Position numbers and translations under genes: made by a program. 24,981 bases of DNA. It comes from Davidsoniella eucalypti (Eukaryota; Ascomycota; Sordariomycetes; Microascales; Ceratocystidaceae). Numbering within the stretch: the stretch's first letter is position 1; each line of letters starts with the position of its first letter. The notes under the pieces were generated by a model. The model was not told where the DNA came from and ran no database searches. It was given only the letters and a program-made list of their open reading frames with translations. Shown piece after piece: positions 9,417-18,000 of this stretch. The stretch lies in NCBI GenBank assembly GCA_004009845.1, contig RMBW01000224.1:8588-33568 (forward strand), given 5' to 3'.

Positions 9417-11203
9417 AACTCTATGAGGTCGTACTCCGACCCGTTATCCGCCGCTTTAGAGTCAACCTTGGCTACCGTGGTGGTGGTGTTATCCGGGGGA
9501 GGCAGCGCGCGATCCATGGCAAGTTCGTCGTACTTGGCGATTTCCTCACGCATCACCGTGCGTATGGCGTTGATAGATAGCTGGTTGTTCGAGGGGCCTG
9601 GCTGGGAAGAGCGCTGGGGGCAACGGCGTGCGATGTGATCCTTGAGCCCACAGATAAAGCATGCGTTTTCACGCATTAAACGGTGTCGTTCCGACTCGGA
9701 AAGTTTTGGTCTCTCCGAACGGGCAGCAGGCTGGGGGCGGTTCTCCCGACGAGTCTGTTGGTTGGGCCGCTCTCTCCAGTTGCTCGACTTAGTATGCTCA
9801 GGTTTGGGGGTCGATTCGATAGCGCGGCGCTTACCAGTGGGGCGGTCGAAGTGCTTCAAGAGGTCGTCGATGATAGCATGGTAGGAGTTGGACTTCCAAG
9901 CCCATCCGGTGCGTTCAATCAGATCGTCACGCATGGCAGAACGCAGGATGTCAATTAGCGTGGTGTCGTCGTGGATGCCGGCTTCCATGGCTAGGGTCTC
10001 GAAGCGGAGGTGGAAGGCTTTGAAGGGTTCCCTGTCTCCTTGGGCGGATTGGTAGAAAGCAATGCGCGCGTTGGTGAGCCGTTCACGCGACCGGAACATA
10101 TCATCAAGCTTCTCCAGCAGCAGGTCGTAGGGTCTGGAACGTTGGCCGATAGAGTCGAAAAAGACGTTCAACTTGGCTTGTGTGGTTGCGCCCAAGCGGC
10201 CGTACAGGTAGACTGCCTTCGAGAGTTCACCGCCTAGGGCTGCTCCATCGATCAACATTTTGTTCGTTGCTAGCCTTCTCCAGATCTCGTAGTCAGAGTG
10301 CAAGCCGCTGAATTCGCTGAGTAGAGGCTGGACCTGACGGGGTAGGGTTTGGCTGGAAGAGGCGAGTAATGGCTGGGGAGCAGGGGCAGGCGGTAGCGGA
10401 GGAGCGGTAGTATCATGACGTTCTTTGGCGAACAACATTTGACCGAGTCGATTCATCATGGACTTCATTTCTACCATATCAGATTGCAGAGAGTCCAGAC
10501 GGTCGGCTTCTCGCGAGGGTTGGCGACCGCGGTCAGATTCAGGGTAGGTATCGCGGGGCCTCATGCTCTCAGCCAGGCGGGCTAAGTCAGAGGTATCGGA
10601 AGGGTTATCACTTGCGTCGTCTTCGTCATCCAAGGGTAGCGGGTTGCGAGAGGTGGTTACTCGGCTCAAGGTGCGCGCGTGGGTTGTCTCAGTGGAGATC
10701 AGTTGCTCAGTGGTTTCCTTGGCCTTGGAGCGAGTTCGCGTGGGGGTGCGAGGCAGGCCCATGAAAGGTGACTTGAGGAGGGAAGGACGGAGCGAGGTTC
10801 GAGCAACGCGTTCCTGACGCGTACGAGCTTGGCCGATGTGGACGTGGCCGACGAAACCGCTGGTGAAAGAGAGGTGGCCTAGGTGGCTGTGGAAGTGCTG
10901 ACTGTGACTGAGGATATCACGGGAGGCAGGGCAGAATCCTAGGGTGGCAGCGAGGCGCGCGCGTTCCTTGCGTTTAAAGAGGGCAAGGTAACACCAGCCG
11001 GGTCTACTCCAGGGTCGATCCTCGGGTAGGCCTACGGCCGACAGCGTGTAACCCTCAGGGGGCTCCTGGCTGGGGTCTAGGAGGTGGACACGAGCCAGGG
11101 CTAGTTTCTGCTTAACAATACAGAAGGCTTCATAGTAACCAACGAGGGCGGCGCAGTTCAGGGAGGCCAGGATGACCAGAACCAGGAAGGTGAAGTCAGA
11201 CAT
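9407..11203 (-). CDS. gag: Element M Gag, intact, with N-terminal membrane segment
   Basis: This predicted 598-residue protein starts at the ATG at 11203-11201, the first ATG of the transcript. Residues about 5-24 are strongly hydrophobic (FTFLVLVILASLNCAALVGYY), like a signal anchor. A region with GWCYLALFKR and HFHSHLGHLSF follows at about 70-125. A basic, low-complexity linker leads to the Gag capsid region (about 290-430, with EIWRRLA and FKAFHLRFETLAMEAG). One CCHC knuckle, CFICGLKDHIARRC, is at 515-528. The C-terminus ELDF overlaps the slip site. Gag forms the particle and binds the RNA. The membrane segment is not usual for fungal Ty3/Gypsy Gag as I know it. The upstream open frame in the leader has no ATG, so I did not extend the start. 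Confidence 0.92.
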   Translation of the reverse strand: MSDFTFLVLVILASLNCAALVGYYEAFCIVKQKLALARVHLLDPSQEPPEGYTLSAVGLPEDRPWSRPGWCYLALFKRKERARLAATLGFCPASRDILSHSQHFHSHLGHLSFTSGFVGHVHIGQARTRQERVARTSLRPSLLKSPFMGLPRTPTRTRSKAKETTEQLISTETTHARTLSRVTTSRNPLPLDDEDDASDNPSDTSDLARLAESMRPRDTYPESDRGRQPSREADRLDSLQSDMVEMKSMMNRLGQMLFAKERHDTTAPPLPPAPAPQPLLASSSQTLPRQVQPLLSEFSGLHSDYEIWRRLATNKMLIDGAALGGELSKAVYLYGRLGATTQAKLNVFFDSIGQRSRPYDLLLEKLDDMFRSRERLTNARIAFYQSAQGDREPFKAFHLRFETLAMEAGIHDDTTLIDILRSAMRDDLIERTGWAWKSNSYHAIIDDLLKHFDRPTGKRRAIESTPKPEHTKSSNWRERPNQQTRRENRPQPAARSERPKLSESERHRLMRENACFICGLKDHIARRCPQRSSQPGPSNNQLSINAIRTVMREEIAKYDELAMDRALPPPDNTTTTVAKVDSKAADNGSEYDLIELDF

Positions 11204-11506
11204 AGTGACTTTAGAAGCGCAAGGGGTAACAAGCGGACTGGTAGGGGCAAGCCTTGTAGGAGGAAGGCTTGGACGAGGGGCAGACTGTTTAGGCAGAGTC
11301 TGGACAGGATAGGGGCAAACAGAGACGGTGTTTGGACACAGGGGAAAGCAAGCGGACGGCTTGGACAGAAGAGAGGGCAAGCGGACGGCTTGGACAGAAT
11401 AGAGGGCAAGCGGACGGCTTGGACAGAAGTAAATACAGCGAGCAGATGCTCGGACAAAGGGGCAAGCGGATGCTTGGACAAGATAAAGAAGTTATCGGTC
11501 TCAAAA
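11204..11506 (-). repeat. Element M leader with hairpin array
   Basis: This holds the same array of TGTCC, stem-loop, CCCC units as the H leader, with small differences, and no ATG in sense orientation up to gag. It includes repeated CAAGC/GCTTG units and the longer CAGACT/AGTCTG-type unit. No gene is supported; the open frames across it are repeat translations rich in Pro and Ser. Confidence 0.82.
11494..11504 (-). promoter_or_regulatory. Self-primer binding site, element M
   Basis: TTGAGACCGAT in sense orientation, two bases behind the LTR, pairs with ATCGGTCTCAA of the R region (11571-11561). Confidence 0.78.
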
Positions 11507-11688
11507 TGAGACGATATACGAGGAGTTGCAATGAAAACTGGTCGTAAAAGAGTAGTTCGATTGAGACCGATGAAGGAGAAAGAGAAACTAAGACTAATAA
11601 TCGGCGGGAATAGGTCCCTACTTATAGCCGATTCTAGTACTGACAAGGAATGCCTTGGCTAACCTTTACTAGGCCTTAGTCTCTTACA
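11507..11688 (-). repeat. 5' LTR of element M, 182 bp
   Basis: It has TG...CA ends and appears identical to the LTR at 5289-5470. The TATA box lies at 11626-11621 and the inferred transcript start at 11571. It is followed by the second CTAAG copy and the remaining five leader bases of H before the H gag ATG. Confidence 0.94.
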
Positions 11689-11693
11689 CTAAG
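11689..11693. other. Target site duplication of element M (right copy), CTAAG
   Basis: This matches 5284-5288. After it, TCACT leads into the ATG of H gag at 11699. Confidence 0.93.
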
Positions 11694-11698
11694 TCACT

Positions 11699-13676
11699 AT
11701 GTCTGACTTCACCTTCCTGGTTCTGGTCATCCTGGCCTCCCTGAACTGCGCCGCCCTCGTTGGTTACTATGAAGCCTTCTGTATTGTTAAGCAGAAACTA
11801 GCCCTGGCTCGTGTCCACCTCCTAGACCCCAGCCAGGAGCCCCCTGAGGGTTACACACTGTCGGCCGTAGGCCTACCCGAGGATCGACCCTGGAGTAGAC
11901 CCGGCTGGTGTTACCTTGCCCTCTTTAAACGCAAGGAACGCGCGCGCCTCGCTGCCACCCTAGGATTCTGCCCTGCCTCCCGTGATATCCTCAGTCACAG
12001 TCAGCACTTCCACAGCCACCTAGGCCACCTCTCTTTCACCAGCGGTTTCGTCGGCCACGTCCACATCGGCCAAGCTCGTACGCGTCAGGAACGCGTTGCT
12101 CGAACCTCGCTCCGTCCTTCCCTCCTCAAGTCACCTTTCATGGGCCTGCCTCGCACCCCCACGCGAACCCGCTCTAAAGCCAAGGAGACCACGGAGCAGC
12201 TCATCTCTACCGAAACTACGCACGCACGCACATTAAGCAGAGTAACTGAGAGGATCTAAGGAGGGACGAGGCCAACAATCTTAGAAAGGGTGATTAGATT
12301 GTGGCCGATGGAGAGAAGGACTATTATCTGTTGGAATAACGGCGGGAAGACGTCCCTATTTATAACCGTTTTGCTTAGGCTTAGATCAAGCTTAGCCGAA
12401 CCAACCAGGGCCTTAGACCCTTACAGTAACCACCTCACGCAACCCGCTGCCCGCAGATGATGACGACGCCAGTGATAACCCTTCGGACACTTCTGACTTA
12501 GCCCGCCTCGCTGAGAGTATGAGACCACGCGACACGTACCCTGAATCAGATCGTGGCCGCCAACCCTCTCGCGAAGCTGACCGACTGGACTCCCTACAAG
12601 ATGACATGGTAGAAATGAAGTCCATGATGAACCGTCTTGGTCAAATGCTGTTTGCTAAGGAACAACGCGAACCCACGGCTCCCTCGCTACCACCTGCACC
12701 TGTTTCCCAGCCACTACCTGCCTCCTCCAACCAAGCCCTACCTCGCCAAGTCCAACCACTGCTCAACGAATTTAGTGGCCTACACTCGGACTACGAGATT
12801 TGGAGAAGGCTAGCTACGAACAAAATGATGATCGATGGTGCCGCTTTGGGCAACGACATCTCGCGGGCGGTATACCTGTACAGCCGCTTAGGTGCAACCA
12901 CACAGGCCAAGCTAAACGTTTTCTTCGACTCCATCTGCCAACGTTCCAGACCCTACGACTTACTGCTGGAAAAACTCGACGATATGTTCCGGTCGCGCGA
13001 ACGACTCACTAACGCTCGCATCGCCTTCTACAAGTCCGCTCAGGGAGATCGTGAAACCTTCAAGGCCTTCCACCTCCGATTCGAAACCCTAGCCATGGAA
13101 GCCGGCATTCACGACGACACCACGTTGATCGACATCCTACGTTCTGCCATGCGTGACGATTTAGTTGAACGCACCGGATGGGCTTGGGAGTCCAACTCAT
13201 ACCACGCCATCATTGACAGCCTCTTGAAGCACTTCGACCGCCCCACTGGTAAGCGCCGCATCGTTGAGTCCACCCCTAAGCCCGAGCACACCAAGTCGAG
13301 TAACTGGAGAGAGCGGCCTGACCAACAGACCCGTCGGGAGAACCGCCCTCAGCTTGCTACCCGCTCAGACAGACCAAAACTGTCCGAGTCGGAACGACAC
13401 CGGTTAATGCGCGAAAACGCATGCTTTATCTGTGGACTCAAGGATCACATCGCACGCCGTTGCCCCCAGCGCTCTTCCCAGCCAGGTCCCTCCAACAACC
13501 AGCTGTCTATCAACGCCATACGCACGGTAATGCGTGAGGAAATCGCGAAGTATGACGAACGGGCCATGGACCGTGTGCTACCTCCCCCTGACAACACCAC
13601 TACGACGGTAGCCAAGGTCGACTCTAAGGTAGCGGAGAACGGGTCTGAATACGACCTAATTGAACTGGATTTTTAG
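11699..13676 (+). pseudogene. gag: Element H gag, interrupted by a solo LTR
   Basis: The frame starts MSDFTF and is open to 12246, then is broken by the 179 bp solo LTR S1 with its GTAAC duplication, and resumes at 12431. Without the insert and one duplicate the length is 1794 nt, a 597-residue Gag with no other defect. It has the same hydrophobic N-terminus, GWCYLALFKR region, capsid region and CCHC knuckle CFICGLKDHIARRC as M. The first ~540 bases are about 99 percent identical to M gag in inverted orientation, while the part after S1 is closer to element L. It ends ELDF at a TAG (13674-13676) inside the frameshift signal. Confidence 0.9.
12247..12425 (-). mobile_element. Solo LTR S1, family F3, 179 bp
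   Basis: In sense orientation it starts TGTAAGGGTC and ends CCTCTCA. It is flanked by GTAAC on both sides (12242-12246, 12426-12430). It contains a TATA box (12364-12359) and ATCGGCCACAA (12309-12299) at the place of the self-primer. There is no internal region, so it is a solo LTR left by LTR-LTR recombination. It differs from S2 by about three bases. Confidence 0.93.
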
Positions 13677-13704
13677 GTGGTCAGGACAAGTCGCGCCCTG
13701 ACCA
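13667..13704 (+). promoter_or_regulatory. Putative -1 frameshift signal, element H
   Basis: The heptamer GGATTTT (13667-13673) is read G GAT TTT in gag, with TAG next. TGGTCAGG (13678-13685) and CCTGACCA (13697-13704) form a perfect 8 bp stem around an 11 nt loop. Pol is open in the -1 frame. The site is the best-formed of the four in the window. Confidence 0.75.
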
Positions 13705-14820
13705 GGAGGATACGAAGCTAGGGGAAGAGATAGTTAGAACTCAGATGGGAGCTAAAGGTTTATACTTAGATTTGTCTATTAATGAACTTTCGACTAAAGC
13801 TCTCGTCGACAGTGGCTGCCTCTGCCTCGCCGTCGTCCCTCCGCGCCTACTCCCCTACGCTACCCAAACCCAGCCTATCGAGCCTCGCAAGGTCTCCCTC
13901 GCCTCCTCCCAGTCCGACCCCCCGGTCATCACTCAGATAGCTCAGTTTACGCTACACCTACCTGACCACCACGAGGACATTTGGGCCTACGTCGTCCCCG
14001 GCCAAACCGAAGACCTGATACTCGGTCAACGCTGGCTCATCAACCACGATGTACACCTGCACCCTCGTTCTGGACAGATTGAAGTCACTACAGCTGAGGA
14101 GTTAACACCTGAGGAATTCCACAAACTCTGCGACAACGACGACACTGCTGTTTACCGCATCACACTAGAAGATGTTAACAGAGCGTTGGAACAGAAAGAA
14201 CTGGAAAGACCACCCCTCCCAGAATGGTTAAGACCTGTTGCCTCTGCGTTCGAAGCCAAAGCCTCGAAGGACCTCCCGCCACACCGGCCTGGAGTAGACT
14301 TGAAAATCGAGCTGCTGGAAGGAAAAACGTTACCTGTACAATCGTTGTATCCGCTGTCTCGCGCAGAACTATTGGTAATGCAGAAGACACTGACCGAACT
14401 GTTGTCTACAAGATGGATAAAGGACACAAAGTCTGAAGTGGGCTCTCCAGTGCTATTTGTAAAGAAACCTGGAGGTGGAATTCGTTTCTGCGTAGACTAC
14501 CGCGCAGTCAACGCTATTTCCAAAAAGGACTCATACCCCTTACCCCTTATCCACGACACCCTTCGGCAAATTTCGGAAGCCAAGTGGGTGTCCAAGGTCG
14601 ATGTCATTGCTGCCTTCCATCGCATTCGTATCGCCCCTGGCTACGAGGAGTTAACCGCATTTCGGACTCCCCTAGGGGCCTTTGAATGGAACGTTATCCC
14701 TTTCGGTTTGACTAATGCCCCTGCTGCGTTCCAGCGTTACATCAATTCGGTCCTTCGGAAATGGCTAGGCATCAGCTGCAGCGCCTACATTGACGATGTG
14801 GACATCTACTCCAGTGGTAC
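13673..14820 (+). pseudogene. pol: Element H pol, 5' part: protease and RT (cut by F2)
   Basis: Read in the -1 frame from gag, this has the DKSRPDQ junction residues, then MGAKG at 13745. The protease has LVDSGC (D22, S23, G24 counted from that Met). RT has LFVKKPGGGIRFCVDYRAVNA, FGLTNAPAAFQRYINS and YIDDVDIYSSGT, with the two catalytic Asp at about residues 350 and 351. The frame is open until the F2 tandem enters right after the last Thr codon at 14820. The remaining RT, RNase H and integrase should lie past the right edge. Unlike M, the VIPFGLTN region here is not frameshifted. Confidence 0.92.
14816..14820. other. Probable target duplication of the F2 tandem, GGTAC
   Basis: These five bases precede the outer LTR of T2. 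The second copy should follow the 5' LTR of T1, beyond the window. It is inferred from one side only. Confidence 0.5.
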
Positions 14821-14999
14821 TGACACGAACTAGGAAGAGGCAATGGCAAGCAATCTAGAGTAAAGACTTCGATTGATACCGATGAAGGAGAAAGACTAAT
14901 ATCTGTTGGAATACGGCGGGAATAGGTCCCTATTTATAACCGTTTATCTGGCTAAGTATCTTACTTAGCCAAATACCAACTGGGCCTTAGCCCCTGACA
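14821..14999 (-). repeat. 3' LTR of T2 (F2), 179 bp
   Basis: It starts TGTCAGGGG and ends GTGTCA in sense orientation. It carries a TATA box (14938-14933), the self-primer copy ATCGGTATCAA (14883-14873) and a perfect U3 inverted repeat, GGCTAAGTA with TACTTAGCC. Confidence 0.92.
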
Positions 15000-15045
15000 T
15001 TAGCCCCCCCCCCTCTCGGATGCTAACTATAATCTAAAACTAATA
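15000..15045 (-). promoter_or_regulatory. T2 polypurine tract and short 3' UTR
   Basis: A run of ten G (15013-15004) followed by CTAA lies directly before the 3' LTR in sense orientation, as expected for the plus-strand primer. The rest of the short 3' UTR shows nothing else. Confidence 0.8.
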
Positions 15046-18000
15046 CTAAAATACATTTTGCGCTAATAATGGGGATGGTGGGTGGGTAAAAAATGAGGCC
15101 CCCCCCGTAGGGGTGCATGAAACGGGCCCCCCTGTCTTAGGTAGGAAGTCAGCTGATGCTGCTCCAATTAGCGCGCGGTCTAAGAATATGCGCCATGCGA
15201 GGGTGTCTTCGATATGTTTCACTGGTTCCCAAGTAGGGTCCTGGTAACCAGACCATTTAACCAGTGCTTGTTCATGCCCACGGTATTTCCGTTGGCGGAC
15301 AATTTCTTCCACGCGGAATTCTCCTTCGGCTATAGCGTCGTCTCCGTATGCTTCCTCCCTTGAGACAGCCTCAGGTTCGTCGTCTTGGATGACCTGTGAG
15401 GGCAGGGGGTTAGTCCCTGCGTGTCGTACCTTGCTGATGTGGAAGACTGGGTGGACTAGTCCTGGAATGTTAAGTCGGACTGCGTGGGTGCCTATCAGGC
15501 CTGTAACCGTGTAGCGGCGGGCTAGCCAATCTAGCTTCTTAGAGGGTCTTTCAGAAGCGATGTTCTCGCATTTCAGGAGCACTACGTCTCCTATCTGAAA
15601 CTGGGAGGCTGGCTGGCGGCGGCGGTTAGCTGCTGTCTCCTGATAGTCCTGTGCTGACGCCATGGCAACCTGTGCGAAACTGGTGGCGTCGCGGATTTTG
15701 TCTAGGAAGGCTTGGGCGTCGTGTACCGGGGACTGCGTAGAGGATGGTTCGCTAGTGGGAGATGGTTCGATGATGTCCATGTTGTAACCGTGTGTCGCGA
15801 AGAAGGGGGAGATGGCAGTGCTGGAGACGGTGCGGTTGTTTAGGGCGATCTGTGCTTGTGGAAGGAGATCTGCCCAGTTGTCCTGGGCGAAGGAACAGAA
15901 GATCCTGAGGAAGGTTTCAATCTCCTGGTTGCTTCGCTCCTGGGCACCGTCGGTTTGAGGGTGAAAGGCCGTAGAGAGGCGACGTTTGATGTTGAGACGG
16001 CGGCATGCTTCTCCCCAGAATAGTGATGTGAACTGGGGGCCGCGGTCTGACACGATGGCTGAGGGAAAACCGTGGTGTGCGAATACGTGGGTGAATAGAG
16101 CGTCAGCTGTTGCTTTCGCGGAGGTGTCTGACATGGGGATAAGGATCTGCGACTTGGAGAGTCTGTCGGTGACGCCGAGGATGAATGTGCAGTGCTTGGA
16201 AGGTGGTAAGGGGCCAATGAAGTCCATGGCTAGCTCGGTCCAGTGGCGGTCTGGAACAGGAAGGGGTTTCAAGAGTCCGCGCTTTTGTTCCCGCCAATAC
16301 TTGCTTTTACCGCATGTAGTGCAGTTGGCTACGAATTGGCGTACATCGTTGGTGAGTCCTGGCCAGGAGTATTCCCGTGAAACTAGGTCCCGTGTGATTT
16401 CGCGGCCAGGGTGTCCAGACAAGTGTGAGTCGTGGATAGTCTGGATCAGCTTGGTGCGGAGGGGTTCAAAGCGAGGGATCCATAGTCTGTTGCGCCAGCG
16501 TAGGAGGCCTCGGTCGTCGATGGAACATTCGCTGATTTGCCATTGGAGGCCCCATGCTGAGGGGAATGATCTGGCGCCATCGAGGACAAGGGATCGTGCA
16601 AGCCACCATCTATTATTGGTCTGCCGGGCTTGTGTCCATAGTGAGGTAAGGTCGGCGTCCCCGAAGGGTGAGGGGAGAGTGGACTGTGTGGCTATGTCGT
16701 CTGAGGGAATGTCGGCGTCCGGGATGTTGGACCAAAGGGCGTTGACGACTACTAGGTTGTCTCCTGCTGTTGCGGGGGCGAGGAGTTGGTGTACTCTACT
16801 CATGAGCCTGTCGTCACTGGCATCCTTGGGCATGTCCTGGTCCCTGCGCGATAGTGCGTCGGGGATCACTTGGTCAGTTCCAGGACGGTGTTTAAGTTCA
16901 AAGGAGAAGTCCGACAGTTCGTATCCCCAGCGGCGTTGCCTTTCTGCTAGGGACCTTTTGGTTCTGAAGAACTCCAGGTTGCGATGGTCGGTGAAGACCG
17001 TGAAGTGTATACCCAGCAGGAAGTGTCTCCACTGACGAATGGACCAGTAGATAGCCAGCATTTCCTTATCGTGAATGGGATAGTTGGATTCTGCTGGCGT
17101 GAGTTTCCTAGATAGGAAGGCAATGGGGTGGTGATGTCCGTCAGGGCCGCGCTGGGTGAGTTCAGCGCCTAGAGCATAGCCTGAGGAGTCAGCGGAGAGG
17201 ATTGTTTCCCTGTCAGGGTCGTAGGGGGCTAGTAGAGGAGGAGAGATGAAGGCATCCTTGATGCTGTGGAAGGCCTGGTCGCAGGCAGGGGACCAAACAA
17301 AGGGGGTGTCCTTTTTAGTTAAGTTGGTTAATGGCGCAAGGGTGTCGGATATGCGCGGGACGAAGTCCCTATAGAAGTTTATGAAACCAATAAAGCGGCG
17401 GAGTTCGGTTAGTGTGTAGGGGCGCTCCCAATTACGAATGGCTTCAGTCTTTTCGGGGTCTGCCCTTATGCCGATACCAGGGCCGACTAGGAAGCCTAGG
17501 AACTTGATCTCCTTGGCTGCGAACTCGCACTTCTTGATGTCGAGTTGGAGGTCGGCTTTGTCGAGGGCAGAGACTATTTCCAGGACGAGGTTGCGATGGT
17601 CCTGGAGCGAGCCCTTAGAATAGATGCACACATCGTCAATGTAGGCGTCGCAGCTGATACCGTGCCATTTGTCGAGGACTCCGTTGATGCGTCTCTGGAA
17701 GGCAGCAGGGGCGTTGGTTAAGCCGAAAGGGACGACGTTCCACTGGAAGGCACCCAGGGGTGTTCTAAAAGCTGTTATGTGTTCAGAGCCTGGGGCTATG
17801 CGAATCCTGTGGAAAGCGGAGATGACGTCGACTTTCGAGACCCACTCGGAACTGGCGATGCGTTGGAGCGTTTCCCCATAAGTGGCAGGGGGTACTTATC
17901 TTTGATGGAGGCGTCATTGACACCACGATAATCGATGCAAAAGCGTACGCCACCTCCTGGTTTATTGACGAACAGTACGGACGAGCCATATTCGGAGTTG

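Larger units (their letters stand above)
5289..11688 (-). mobile_element. Element M: complete F1 chromovirus, 6.4 kb, nested in H
   Basis: This is a full-length minus-strand element with two 182 bp LTRs that look identical on reading, a 5 bp target duplication, PBS, leader, gag, pol and a G-rich polypurine tract. Identical LTRs indicate recent insertion. It sits inside a leader of its own family in opposite orientation, 10 nt before the H gag ATG. Gag is intact, but pol has one single-base deletion in RT, so M appears non-autonomous unless this base is a sequencing error. Confidence 0.95.
4808..14820 (+). mobile_element. Element H: F1 chromovirus hosting other insertions
   Basis: This is a plus-strand F1 element with its 5' LTR at 4808-4989, leader at 4990-5288 continued at 11694-11698, gag at 11699-13676 and pol from 13673. 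It is split by element M in the leader, by solo LTR S1 in gag and by the F2 tandem in RT. The rest of pol and the 3' LTR should lie beyond the right window edge. Removing M and one CTAAG copy restores a continuous leader ending TCACT-ATG, matching the leader of M. Confidence 0.9.

Noticed and set aside
9407..13676. A divergent gene pair driven by one bidirectional LTR
   Set aside because: The CTAAG duplication at 5284-5288 and 11689-11693 shows that M inserted into the H leader; the LTR between the gags belongs to M alone.
9407..13676. Long terminal inverted repeats of a DNA transposon
   Set aside because: The arms are gag genes of two LTR elements in opposite orientation, and no transposase or other end structure fits.
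15986..17035. A 349-codon plus-strand open frame
   Set aside because: It lies antisense over T2 RNase H and integrase, which has clear family motifs on the minus strand; similar shadow frames appear opposite T1 pol at 22421-22900.
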